A stretch of 64,000 nucleotides of DNA from Tethya wilhelma (Eukaryota; Porifera; Demospongiae; Tethyida; Tethyidae), in NCBI GenBank assembly GCA_964030475.1, contig CAXIPT010000001.1:11403593-11467592 (forward strand), given 5' to 3'. Position numbers and translations under genes: made by a program. Shown piece by piece: positions 44,691 to 55,979 of the stretch. Under the pieces are notes generated by a model. That model was not told where the DNA came from. It saw only the letters and a list, made by a program, of their open reading frames with translations, and searched no databases. Every line of letters begins with the position of its first letter. The first letter of the stretch is position 1.

Positions 44691-46422
44691 TAGTACATCG
44701 AGGAGGCGAGCCTGAGCGCGTTATTTGTGGGAAGAGAACGCGCTGTATATTTTCTTGCGCTTGCGCAAAATGTCTAGGAAACACGTGCTGTTGAAGAACA
44801 AGCAAGAGCAGTTACTCCAATGGTGGCAATGAGACAACTAAACCAGTACTCCATGGTACCTCGTACACTTGCTGTATAGGGGACTTTCACGGCTTGCAAA
44901 CTCTTCTCACTCTTGACCAACCAGTTGCTAGGTCGTCGACTGTCAAGTACACTGTATAGGCATCTCCAGGGTGCATGTGCTGGCAGTTGTAGATATGAAG
45001 CACTCTCAATTGCATATTTGTGTTGAGTAGCTTCCCTCCGGTGCTGCTGTACTACACCTTGAAGAGCTCATGAGGCAGTATTTCTTGATTGAGAAGAAGA
45101 CGATATCTGTTTCAGAATGTCAGTGTCACTGTGAAATTGTCAATTAGCTGATTAGCTAGGAAGTTTTCTTAGTGTTGAAGAGCAATTTGGCCATCACTAT
45201 GGGCGGAGCAAGTGTGAGAGGCTTGGCGTTGCTAGACTAGCATGGTGTCATAGTTGCTCAATATTAAATTTGCTCCTGCATGAGGTGTAGTCTCTCTAGG
45301 TCTGCTTCAAGAGATGGTATCTCTCAGGAGTAGTGTCCCCATGGCACTGAGTGTCTGCTCAGATGCTTCAGCTCTAGACGAGGCCGTCTCAGCCTCAGGA
45401 GTGGTCTATGAAGTTGGTTTCAATTTGAGCTCTGACAGTCCGGCTCCTCATGAGTGGTCTGCGCAGCGTTGTCTCTGCGTCGAGTCTCCTTTCTCTTTCG
45501 CTTTCTCATAGATCTATGGCAAGCTACAGTCAAGTCTCTGCCGGACGTGTATATATTGCGCAATTCCAAATTTCAATATTTTTGTGACGTAATCTAGACT
45601 GCATATTACCGTTCGAATAATTTGAATATACGGAAAGTATCCACGGTGTACAAACCAACAAACCAACAAACAGAAATTTTACCATTTGCAACGACTATGT
45701 GGGGCTCGCTCAGGCTCGCCCCAATTACAATGAAGTGTCTTTAAGTGTAAGGATCAAGCCCCTGCATGGAGTACAGTACAAAGAAGGCAAGCAGGAAGGG
45801 TGGATAGAAGTGAAACGAAGAAAAAGAGTAAAGAGACAGACACTTAGTGGTATTAAACATAGTGGATGTTGAGGGTGCTCGTGAAGTCAGGTATGGAGTG
45901 CGTAGTGATGTCCCAGGCTTGTTTATTAGAAAAGGATGTACAACAAGTAGTGTTAACTGGACACCGATAAAACCTCATTCACCTATATCTTCAAGATTAC
46001 ATTCCCATACTAAATAAATCAATGAATTCGACTACATCAATGCAAGCATTTAACTCTAATTCATGTTATTGTTTGTTATTTGTTTTAGTTTTGTTTTGTT
46101 TCTCAGCAGTTATGATGTCTGTCTGTCAGCCAAGCCATTGAGTCTTGGCTGTAAATTCCATGATAATTCCCAGTACGGTAGTACTGGGTACACAGGAATG
46201 GCACGGATGGCCCATTAGCGCAATACAAATATTCATGCGAAAGCACTAAAAGGCTTCTAAAGCTACTATTTAGCTCTTTCTCTTTCTAATGAGCCTAAAA
46301 ACATGGCCTAAAAACATCGCTAAACAAACACAAACATGTCAAACCTCCAATGTTCTCCATCTTCTTCTTATTTTTCTTATTTTTCTATCTTGGTTCAAAT
46401 TTTCTCAGAGACTATTCACTTT
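44157..46422 (+). repeat. 2,266-bp duplicated segment, copy 2
   Basis: Same sequence as 16868-19133. Here the left side is natural (gag continues into it) and the right side ends at the single N at 46423, the mirror of copy 1. Confidence 0.9.
44680..45724 (-). mobile_element. Non-autonomous Helitron (1,045 bp), copy 2
   Basis: Same element and same insertion site as 17391-18435, carried by the duplication, so it is not an independent insertion. Confidence 0.7.
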
Positions 46423-46423
46423 N

Positions 46424-48001
46424 ACGACTGAACAACTCATCAAAACTCTCCTCAGCTCTTGGAGCACCTAGCTTTCGCTGCCAACGTGGCAAAAGAGCTT
46501 GGAAAAACCTTCCCTTTAAAAGCCGATCTAGATCCTTGCCAGTCAATGTGGGAAAAGCTCGCTTAGCCAATTTCTGCAGCTGCAGGCCTAACTGCTCAAT
46601 AGATTGCTCTTTCTGTGTCAATTGGTGGAATTCCATTCCTCTAAGCTCTTCGATGTCTACGGGCCTAAACTTAGCCTTTAATGCATCAACAGTGGCATCA
46701 TAACTGGCTTTGACCTCATCAGACAGCAGTCGATAAGTCTGATAGGCATTTCTGCTAAGTGACATCTTCAAATTATAGCGACGCATGTCGTCCGACCAGC
46801 CCGATAGCTTAGCACGCTCTTCAAATTGTTCTATCCACCGCTCAAACCCTTCCTCCAGCGCCTGCTCACCCTCACCACTATAGCGTGGAATAGGAGGTAG
46901 ACTTTGGGCAGACACCGCCTTAGTTTGTGCTTCCACCATAGCTGTTTGGGTTTGCACAAGTTGGGTTAATTGCTGCATCAGCACACTACTAGATCCCTTA
47001 TCTATCTCTGTTGTGGCACCACCACTATTGGGATGTACTCCAGAACTGACCACAGCTGGTAACTCTACACCCACAACTGTCCCAGCTGAGTCACTATTGA
47101 GGCCCAGGGGAGGCTCTATAGTACTATCAGCACCCACAAGTGAATTAGGGCAATGCTGAACAGACAGTGGTTCTCTGGACATGCTGGGAAGAGGCGAATT
47201 CCTGTGGTCACCAGAAGTTTCCACTTCAAAGCTAACAACCCTCTCATTGGTCTCTCGATCACCATTAATGGCCATCTCTCTCAGACCAGTACACGTACTA
47301 CCCTCAGTACGCTCACACAACACACCACTACTACTCTCATCCCTCTGAGCACTCACCTTGCCACTTGGTGTACCTCGCTCAGGGCACTCCCAGTCCCTCA
47401 GCTTGCCACGTAGCTCGGCGATTAGAGCCTTGTTGTGTTGGTGTTCCCAGCGGTACCACTCTCTTTCCCGATCGAACTGCCTCCGCATCTCCTCGATCCT
47501 TCTCAACTCAGCCAGCTCTCTAAGAGTCTCCGACTCTTGTGCCCTTGAATCTGCCTCATCTAGTTGGGCCCGTAGGCTTGTTAGGGTGTCCTCCTGTTGC
47601 CGACACACAGCTTCTAACTCTCCAACCCGCATACGCTGCTCCTCAGCGTCGTCCTTGGCTTCATCGGCCGTTTGCTGCATTTCCAAGAGTTGGCGAGAAA
47701 AGTCCACCTGCGCGCTACCAGCTTCACTCACAGCTTGCTGTACACGGCGGTTGCAATCTGTTCGAACTTTCTCCACTTCCACCTCGGCCATCAACAACTT
47801 CTCCTGGAGCTCTTGCAGCTCTAGTTCACGGGAGGAGTTCTGGTCACCACAACTATTCCCTTGCTCCTCCATCTGGTTCGCTCCGTCAGTGCTTCTCTCT
47901 GTTTCCGTTGCCACTTCGTGGTCACGTCCACTCCGCAGCCTACTCAGATTTTCGGTCGGTTCAGAGATCGAGAGCAAACTGTTCAGCTCTCGTTGCGACA
48001 T
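46424..48001 (-). CDS. Gypsy gag, second copy, open for 526 codons, 3' end cut at an N
   Basis: Starts at ATG 47999-48001 (MSQRELNSLLSISEPTENLS). It shares the coiled coil and gag core of 36084-37745 but without the internal stop. A two-residue AF insertion gives KRAFPTLTGKDL where the other copy is shorter. The frame is uninterrupted until the N at 46423, before the zinc knuckle. It is the best-preserved gag here. An N-terminal coiled coil before the gag core suggests oligomerisation. Confidence 0.85.
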
Positions 48002-48035
48002 CTAGACTATCCTGATCCTGGCAGGGTCCGCCAAT

Positions 48036-48251
48036 TGTAACGCCACCCCTTCCCGCTGGCTAGCTCTGACTGCGTCTTTTAGTATTAACAACTTATTATT
48101 AGATCTCAGCAGAAGGCATGGCCTCACAAGAAAACAACAAGAAGCACACATTCACAACCAACAACAACTGAAGACAAGAGAGACTTTTAAATTGCACAAA
48201 TCACCAATACTTTACCACAATAATAATTACATCACTTCCTGTTATGTCACA
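48036..48251 (-). repeat. Gypsy 5' LTR of the second copy
   Basis: About 216 bases, reverse complement of the 219-bp LTRs at 35809 and 42377, with small differences in the A/T-rich part (AACAACAAGAAG, ACCAACAACAAC). The primer-site-like CCTGGCAGGGTCCGCCAA lies at 48018-48035. It is inserted in Copia B. Confidence 0.85.
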
Positions 48252-49502
48252 GTTATGTGCAGTGCTTGTGTAGCCAATGAATCTCAGCTTCTCTGCTTTG
48301 CTGTCTAACTTCTTTCTACTTCCTTCTGGGACATGAGTGTAGACTATACACCCAAAGACTCGAATGTGTTTCAAGTCTGGTTTCTCACCATACCACCGTT
48401 CATAGGGTGTTTCACCCAACGGTAGTGCAGTTGTCACCATTCGATTGCGTAGGTACACTGCAGTTTCCACTGCTTCTGCCCAGTATGCATTACTGAGACC
48501 AGCGTGTCTTATCATTGTGCGGGCAGCTTCTGTCAGTGTCCGATTGAGACGCTCAGAGACTCCATTCTGCTGTGGTGAGTAGGCAGCAGTGAATTCAGCA
48601 TGTATTCCACGCTCCTTCAGATATCTCTTGAACTCCTCTGACAGGTATTCTCCACCTCTGTCAGCTCACAAGGCTTTTATACTCTGACCGGACTCCTTTT
48701 CAACTGCAGCTTTGAATTCCTTGAACTTCTCCAGTGCTTCTGACTTTTCCTTCAAGAAATAGGCTTTGCAGCAACGAGAGTAGTCGTCTGTAAATGTAAT
48801 GAAATACCGACTTCCTCCAAATGACTTGGTTTGCATAGGACCACAGATGTCGGTGTGCACTAGTTGTAACCTCTCCGTTGACTTGATTTCTTTCAAGGGT
48901 CTGTGAGGCGCTCGGTGCATCTTCCCTTGTATGCAAGCCTCACACAGCCTCCTTTCGTGTCCACCACGAAGACTCAATCCTGAAGCACTCTTTTCCAGCT
49001 GACATAACTGGTTTGAGTTAACATGTGCTAGCCTCTGATGCCAGAGCTCAATGTCACTGACTTGTGACTCTTGAGAAACTTGAGCACTCTCCACTGACGG
49101 CTTATGCACTTCACAGTCAAGCTTGTACAGCTTCCCGACTGTCGACCCAACGGCAACTAGCTGATGTTTTTCGTCACGTATCCAACAATACTTTTGACCA
49201 AAGGATACCACCTTCTGATTCAGTGCTGCTGCATGAACACTGAAAAGGTTGCTCGCGAGCTTTGGAACGTATAGGACATCAGTCAACCAACCTGGGATTC
49301 TCTTTCCCCGACGAAGTTCTGTCACTATCTTGACGCGACCCACTCCCAGAGCTTTTACAGTGTGCCCATCACCAAGTCCAACCAATTCAGGTGTGTCAAA
49401 CTCTCTGAAGTTGCGAAGTACTTTTTTCTGAAATGTCATATGTTGACTTGTGCCTGAGTAGATGATCCAATCTTCATAACACTCTTCACCTCTTGTCACC
49501 AT
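48252..49502 (-). pseudogene. Copia B protease and integrase
   Basis: Protease region: DWIIYSGTSQHMTF near 49470-49430, where copia normally has Asp-Ser-Gly; the catalytic Asp is Tyr here. The integrase zinc region is LWHQRLAHVNSNQLCQLE with CEACIQGKMHR. The core reads LVHTDICGPMQTKSFGG, then after a TGA at about 48664-48666 the DRGGEYLSEEFKRYL block and AYSPQQNGVSERLNRTL (Glu present). YERWYGEKPDLKHIRVFGC follows. The TGA sits where an Arg codon CGA would give the usual motif. Confidence 0.85.
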
Positions 49503-50160
49503 AAAAATGTCTGAGCTACATCCGAGTCAGATTCCTCCTGGGTCTCTTCAGCTTTCTTGACACGATGTTGAGTTGGTTTTGACTTCTTTGACTTGTCCTC
49601 CTTCTCAGGACATTCTCGAGCATAATGACCGCTCTTCCCACAAGCATAGCAGTTACCTGGTTTCCTGCTATTGCCAAACTTTCGTCCTGCCTTCAATGCA
49701 GAGTCACTCTTCGACTCCGTGCCTCCTGAGGATCTATTAGGCTTCTTTTGCCTCTGCTCCTCATCAAGCAGTGCCTGCCTCACAAACACCATGGACAGCT
49801 CATCATCACCTCGAGGTAGAAGTGCTGTTACAAGTGTAGGATAAGCATCCTATACACTTCGGAGTAACACTGCAACTTTGTGGATTTCCTCAATCCCCTC
49901 TCCAATGGCAGACAGCTGATCTGCCAACTCATCTAGCCTCCGCAGGTGATCTGAAATTTGTGCTCCCTGCTTCATACGGAGCCCGTAGAATTGCATCAGA
50001 GTGAAGACTTTGTTACTGACAGTCTTCCTCTCAAAGGATTGAGACAGGGTATTCCACATCCCTTTAGGAGTATGACAACTCATGACCATTGGCACATACC
50101 TTTGTCCAATGCACTGTAGAATACAGTAGAACGCCTTCTGATGGTTGCTCTCCACAACCG
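49496..50160 (-). pseudogene. Copia B gag, main part with zinc knuckle
   Basis: Reads AFYCILQCIGQRYVPMV, GMWNTLSQSFERKTVSNKVF and DHLRRLDELADQLSAIGEGI, then an in-frame TAG near 49847-49849. It continues ELSMVFVRQALLDEEQRQKK and the knuckle CYACGKSGHYARECPEK near 49640-49600. It overlaps the protease frame start. The right edge is the TIR element at 50161. Confidence 0.8.
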
Positions 50161-50826
50161 CTCAGGTACATTAAGGACTGGGACTAAACGCGCTAACGCG
50201 CATTGCGCTTAATGATGAATGAATATGCAAATTTTTACGTGGTGATCACGTGCGCCAGTAGTACTTTGTACAACGCCCACTAATAATGGCCGTATGTCAG
50301 CTAAAAACCAAGACGAGTTTTAGGCGGTAGGTAAAAAGTGCTTGACAAGGCTTGGTACTACGCTAGTTGAACTCTATTGGGTATAAAGAGCTACCAAACT
50401 TATATTCATGGCGATGGATCAACCCTAAAGTGAGTTATGACAATAAATATAGGCTCTTGTGTATGGTAAATTAAGGTTTTTATATGATAACTCACCGTTG
50501 GTGAATTCAGCTGCCTTAAATATAAGTTTGGTGTTTGTTCAGATCCTATAGACTATACTGAGCAAGTTGAAATAAGCTTAGCGGGAAGTTTTATCTACCG
50601 CCTATTTCAATTTTGCCGTTCGAGGTACCTGAAGAGATGAAGCCATATCTCTACATGTGAATATGGTGGGCGGGGCTAGTATGACGTCATGTTCTTAGTA
50701 GGGGGTACCCTCCATTATAGAAAAGGTTTGGTGTAAATGGGTACTGTAGCTTTAGAGATATGAGCCTTTAGTTTAGCATAAAATATCACTCAAAAATTGC
50801 TGGTCCCGGTCCTTAATGCACCTGAG
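50161..50826. mobile_element. 666-bp TIR element inside Copia B gag
   Basis: Ends are CTCAGGTACATTAAGGAC and its near complement GTCCTTAATGCACCTGAG. CG flanks both sides (50159-50160 and 50827-50828) as a 2-bp target duplication, and removal leaves gag in frame. No open frame of note inside. It shares its ends with the element at 55038-55885. Confidence 0.75.
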
Positions 50827-50828
50827 CG

Positions 50829-50970
50829 GCTCTATTGTTTCTGTCACATAGCCCCACAGATCAGCAGCCTTCAAAGCATGCATCACTTGGAACTTCCAGA
50901 CCAGCCAGTCCTTCTCACTCTTGAGTTGAGGGATATTCACAAACAGCTTCTCGACAGCTGCAGCAGCCAT
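50829..50970 (-). pseudogene. Copia B gag N-terminus
   Basis: ATG 50968-50970 starts AAAAVEKLFVNIPQLKSEKD, then WLVWKFQVMHALKAADLWGY up to the insertion. This is the usual copia gag N-terminal Trp-rich block. Confidence 0.8.
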
Positions 50971-51106
50971 TCTGCCAGTGATCTTCCCACGAACAGGACT
51001 CGACAGCTATAACACTACAGTAACACCTAGTTACACTTGCTGAGACTTGACTACGACTAAACTTCAACAGACTCGTGCAGCAGGTAGGGATACTGGGCCC
51101 ATAACC

Positions 51107-51412
51107 TGTTCTAAAATGACAGTGAACTAGATCAGCTTAAACAACTTTAATGACAGAAACTTAATAATAGCAATACAAAGACACTTTGACAACTTAACAG
51201 ACTCAACAACTCTACAGACTAACTTACACACAAACCAAGCTACTTAAATACTCTATTGTAGAGTCTCTAGAACCAGCTAGAAAGCTCCATGCACAAACTT
51301 ATACACCTAAGCAAGACTAGTATACTCTAGCTTAAACTATAATGTCCTAGAATGTTCTGTCCAAACAATGACATACATGTAATTATGAAATCGCTCTTAC
51401 AACAGCATGTCA
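51107..51412 (-). repeat. Putative Copia B 5' LTR
   Basis: On minus it runs TGACATGCTGTTG to TTTTAGAACA (TG...CA), followed by GGTTATGGGCCCAGTATCCC at 51106-51087, a plausible primer-binding region. The partner LTR is not in the window. Confidence 0.55.
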
Positions 51413-51584
51413 CAAATTCGGCACATGACTACTTGCGTTTTACGCAGTGGCTATTGATCCGGTAGCCGGACGACCTTTTCCAATACTATTGATCCAGCAG
51501 CCGATCACGTGACGCTACACGTGGACGTATACGAGATGGCAAATAATTACTTGTCAATTTTCCTTCAGTCTGATTTTGTGAACC

Positions 51585-53789
51585 ATGTTAGCTAGTACAG
51601 ACACGGACACAGGCGTAGATGGGATTGTTTCGTTCATCCCTGGAGAGATGTTTGAGTGTTATGATGATTTGAAGGAATAAGTCAGCGACTACGAGAGATC
51701 CCACAATATGCAACTGTGCCACAGTGACTCCAGAACGCTTGAAGCTGCAATGAAGAGGGCTCCCAGACGGGCTAAAGAAGCAAAGAGAGAGCTTGTTTAC
51801 TATAGCATAAACCTTTCTTGTGTGTTTGGAGGTAAGAAGTATCGCAGCAAATGTAGTGGGAAAAGGCCTCAACAAAGGTGATTTATGACTGTGAGTAATG
51901 TGTTACAGACAATCACTCGAGAATTTTTTGTGCACTATATTAGTACTATCAATCAAGATTGTAAAGCTGGGATCAAACTTGGATTGAGTGATGATGCTCA
52001 GCATTTAGTAGTGACAGAAGTAAATGAAGATCACAATCACCATATCAGTAAAGTGAGTTTGCATAAGTAACTTGGAAATTGCATCCTTGTTTCAATACCT
52101 AATTTCATATGTTTAGGCCATTTACGATCACCTACCTCGTCAACGTCATCTTGATTCTGACACAAATAAGGAAGCAGAAAAGCTAATCAAGATGAAAGTG
52201 AATAAGAAACTTCTACAACAGCATTTAACTGAAGTCACAGGCAAAGTAGTTACTCTGAAGGACATTTCTAATGTACAAACTTCTTTGAACAAACCTGAAG
52301 AGAGCATTGAAGCTGTTGTTGGTACTCTAAAGAAGATTGACGGTACTACAAAGTGTTCACTGATTTCTGTATACAGTATTATCTTTTACAAACTACTTTG
52401 TAAACCACAGGTTCCACAGTTGAGGTGTTCACTGATAAAGAAAATACTTTAACAGGTCTTCTCTTCCAAGATAATCTAATGAAGACAGCTTTCTCAGCAT
52501 ACCCAGAGGTACTATTGGTGGATGCCACTTACAAGCTTACGAATTTGAGAATGCCAGTGTACCTCATGATGTCAAGTGATGGGAATGGCCAAGGTGAAAT
52601 TGTCCTCGTCTGTTTAACAGCTCTTGAAACCGAAGAAGCCATTGGCGAAATGGTGCGCTCATTTAAGAAGTCGAATCCTAGATGGACGGAAACCAAAGTG
52701 GTGTTAACCGATAAAGACTTTAACGAGAGAACAGTGTTCAACAAGGAATTTCCCAATGCAGCGCTTCATATTTGCTTGTTCCACACCCTCAGGAGTTTCA
52801 GGCGAGAAGTGACAACGGAGAAGATGAGCATTCGTCCAGGACAGAGAGAACATGCACTTGAGATCATAACAAAGCTGGCATATTCAAAATCTGAAGATGA
52901 ATATGATCAATACTATCAAGATCTACTTCAGTCAGGGCTAACAAATGTGATATCTTACTACAATGCTAATTGGCATGAGATCCGGCACGAGTGGGTTGAT
53001 TGCTTCAAAGGAGTGAGCTTCACACTTGGAGAGAGGACTAACAACCGCCTTGAGAATATGAATGGAAAGATAAAAGTGTTTGCTCTCGGTAAGGAACTTT
53101 ATTGCACTTACAATTTTTTAGATTTTTATATGTACACTATAGGTACAGCACTCTTCCAAAGTTCTTTGAGCAATTTTTTGCTGTCCTGTCATCATTGAGA
53201 AACGAGCGTGACCATTGTATACTTATGGCACTCGCAAAAAAGAAGGTCAACATTGCTGATCCTATTGAAATTGAGTATGCAGCGATTTTAACTCCGTACG
53301 CATTGTCTTTTGTTTCGAAACAACTTTCTCTTCGCCGCAAAGTTGGAATCATTCAGGAATCTGATGCTGTGTGTGATGTATCATCATCAGAGGGAATTCT
53401 CAAAACTACAGCAGAAAGCTGTAGTTGCAAGTTTCGAACCAGCACATACTTACCTTGTCGTCATATGTTTGCTGTTAGAGAGAGAAAACAGCTTTCATTG
53501 TTTGATGGTGATGTGGTAGCATACCGGTGGACTTTACAGTATATGAAAGAAGTGTCCCTTACCAAAGGTAGTTCTGCTGGTGATGATACATTTCAGGTAA
53601 ATGTTTGTTTTATATATTTCAACCAATTAAGTTACATCAATTTTATGCATGTAGATTACCACTATTGGAAAAGACCATGCTAAAGCTGTGTTGAGTCAGC
53701 ATCAAAAGTTTCATAAAGCACAGCAAGTTACACAACAGCTTGCTACCATGTGTTCTGAAGGTGGTATGGATGAATTCAAGGAGTGCTAA
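51585..53789 (+). pseudogene. FAR1/MULE/SWIM (ZSWIM3-like) gene, six exons, lightly damaged
   Basis: Exons: 51585-51877, 51944-52052, 52117-52342, 52411-53088, 53143-53596 and 53655-53789. Exons 1-2 form a FAR1-type domain (SCVFGGKKYRSKCSGKRPQQ, HLVVTEVNEDHNH). Exon 4 is the MULE RNase-H-like core (VLLVDATYKLTNLRMPVYLM, VVLTDKDFNERTVF, CLFHTLRSFRREV). Exon 5 has the SWIM finger CSCKFRTSTYLPCRHMF. Exon 6 is helical (VLSQHQKFHKAQQV) and ends at TAA 53787-53789; a readable extension continues to 53860. Defects: TAA at 51678-51680 in exon 1, and a frame mismatch at the exon 4/5 join consistent with a one-base loss in the T run at 53078-53081. It could be a domesticated gene or MULE; sequencing error is possible. 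Confidence 0.7.
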
Positions 53790-53869
53790 GCATGCTAAGA
53801 GATAGCTGGGCAAATGGAGTGCAAGTGGTTCTCAGTTCTAATCCATCTACAAGCTCAGGTTAGCTTCAT

Positions 53870-54414
53870 ATATATTGTGTTCTTGATAATGCACATCATG
53901 GCAGTGTAGTAACATACAGACATTGCCAGAAATGGCCCATACAACGCTGGACATGACACGGACTTCCTGTTTAATGAAACTATGGACTAGATAAACGGAA
54001 AATTGTTCGGCCCCGCCTACTTTGAGGCGTGGTCGCTCGTAATATTTTTGGTGTTCATTCGCAAGTGCGCTTTTTTACACAAAATAAGGGCTTGTGGTGA
54101 AAGTTGGGCGCCAAGACTGATGAAGAACGTTTGCTGAAGAGATGTGGGCCAGAAAAACGCTTCTACCATCTTTTTGTACACCTGGGACTCGGTGAATAGT
54201 AGTGCGCTTGCCCTGCCGTCGTTCAGCTCCATGGACAAGTTTGTTTAGAAAGTGTAAGTTGGCTGTAGTGTACAAATCATTTATACATTTATGTCCTGAT
54301 GCTTTTTTGTCTATATTTGAACGGTTATGTGCTAAAATCTGGCATAGCAATGGATTTATCTCAAATAAATTTGTGTTTTGAAATTGGACAGGGTCTGCCT
54401 TGTAGGAAATAATT
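53870..54414. other. No gene seen
   Basis: AT-rich intergenic sequence between the ZSWIM-like gene and the minisatellite. The minus-strand open frames overlap each other in different phases and show no motif. Confidence 0.5.
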
Positions 54415-54419
54415 TTTAG

Positions 54420-54712
54420 TCACACACACTGATATTTGCTCTGACCGGCGACCTGTTTTCGGGTCTTGTAGGCAGAGTTTCACACACACACACACACTGT
54501 TGTTTGTATTTGCTCTGACCGGTGACCTGTTTTCGGGTCTTGTAGGCAGAGTTTCACACACACACACACACACTGTTGTTTTATTTGCTCTGCCGGCGAC
54601 CTGTTTTCAGGTCTTGTAGGCAGAGTTTCACACACACACACACACACACTGTTGTTTGTATTTGCTCTGCCGGCGACCTGTTTTCGGGTCTTGTAGGCAG
54701 AGTTTCACACAC
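54420..54712 (+). repeat. Minisatellite: (CA)n plus 55-bp spacer, four units
   Basis: Each unit has a CA run, then TGTTGTTTGTATTTGCTCTG-like sequence, CCGGCGACCTGTTTTCGGGT and CTTGTAGGCAGAGTTTCACA. CA length grows along the array. It ends at the single N at 54713, where Helitron sequence starts. Confidence 0.85.
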
Positions 54713-54713
54713 N

Positions 54714-54826
54714 ATTTTATCCTTCAAAGACTTGATTTGCAAGTTCCTTTTTGAAATTATCTCCTTGCATTCATTCAACTTTCTGTCCCAATCAATACAG
54801 TCTTGAAAATCCTCATCTTCGCTCAT
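54714..54826 (-). pseudogene. Coiled-coil cargo gene, N-terminal fragment
   Basis: ATG at 54824-54826 gives MSEDEDFQDCIDWDRKLNEC, differing from the first copy by Lys to Arg at residue 15. It is cut at the N at 54713. Confidence 0.75.
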
Positions 54827-55037
54827 TTTCTATCCCTCACACCAACAAAACTTGAGACTATAGATGGAGTCTTTATAGTACTTGAAAGGTACGCAAAAAT
54901 GCAGCTAGTTGCTTCCAATTTGTGAAACGTTCCCGGATCCCATGGCCCAAACTCCATTCTACACGCACATACATTCAGACAGGAAGTAATAGGAATCATT
55001 ATCACAATACTCACAAATGTATATACACAATCAACTT

Positions 55038-55885
55038 CTCAGGTGCATCAAGGACTGGGTCAGGCAATAACTATAGAAATATTGCACACATATACACACT
55101 AGTAAACTGACTTTGGGAGAACATAATCAACTAAAGTACCATATCATATGAAAGAGTAACTCAATATTAATAAGTGATGTTAATAATTAGCCCCACCCAC
55201 TAATTATAAAGCGGGTGTGGCTATGCAAGTTTAACCACTTTTGCAACATAAAAGCAAAAAAGCAGAAATAGTAGAGTACAGCTAGCTTCAAAATTTTGTG
55301 CTCATAGGCTTTTAATAACAATGAACAAACTCACCCTAGCGCTTTTCCAGACAACGTCCAATAACTGGAGAAATGGCTGATTGATTACTTTTTGGCAATA
55401 TTTTCATGGACAAATGGACCCATAGAATCATTTTCGTTCCTTTTCTTTGAAAAGTAGATGGATAGAATCCTTTAAACTATTCTATACAATGTCTAGATAG
55501 CAAAAATAGAATGTAAAACAAGGCCTAGTATTTCCGCCTAGACACAAACTTTCTAAAAGCTCTTTGATGCGGCCATTTTCAGCTTTTACGGTGGTTGTGG
55601 CAGATGTCACATGACAATCAGGCTATGAATAAATTAGCGCAACTGGTTCGAATTGTAACACTTGCAGTATGGAGTATTATTTTGGTCTCCAATCTCACTC
55701 TTTTTCTTAGTAGTTGACTACTAACTCATTTTCCAGCTCAGAAACAGCGTGTGAAGAGCGAACTCTCGAGATTTTTTCATGTGCGTAAAAGGGGCGTGGC
55801 CACGTTGCTATAGCTGCATATGGGGCATGTGCGTTAATTGCTGACTTAGCAATAATTCAAGGTCCCAGTCCTTAATGCACCTGAG
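55038..55885. mobile_element. 848-bp TIR element, empty site visible in the other Helitron copy
   Basis: Ends are CTCAGGTGCATCAAGGACTG and CAGTCCTTAATGCACCTGAG. TT flanks both sides (55036-55037 and 55886-55887). The uninterrupted site exists at 32428-32440. No coding capacity was recognised in the interior, which differs from that of the 666-bp relative. Confidence 0.8.
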
Positions 55886-55979
55886 TTCTTTCTAACTGTC
55901 AAAGACAAACTAATCACACCAATTTACAGTCGTGACAATAAGTTCAGTTCACATAGTCCAGTTACTCTCAGCTGCAGCC

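Larger units (their letters stand above)
48252..51412 (-). mobile_element. Copia-type retroelement B (5' half), interrupted
   Basis: Reading leftward: 5' LTR 51412-51107, leader, gag from 50970 (split by a TIR element at 50161-50826), zinc knuckle, protease and integrase to 48252. There a Gypsy LTR interrupts it. RT and RNase H are not present in this copy. It is related to, but not the same as, Copia A. Confidence 0.8.

Noticed and set aside
16868..46422. A circular virus or plasmid implied by matching ends
   Set aside because: The content is a stack of ordinary retroelements and a Helitron, with no replication or capsid genes of a virus; single Ns at the edges favour assembly overlap.
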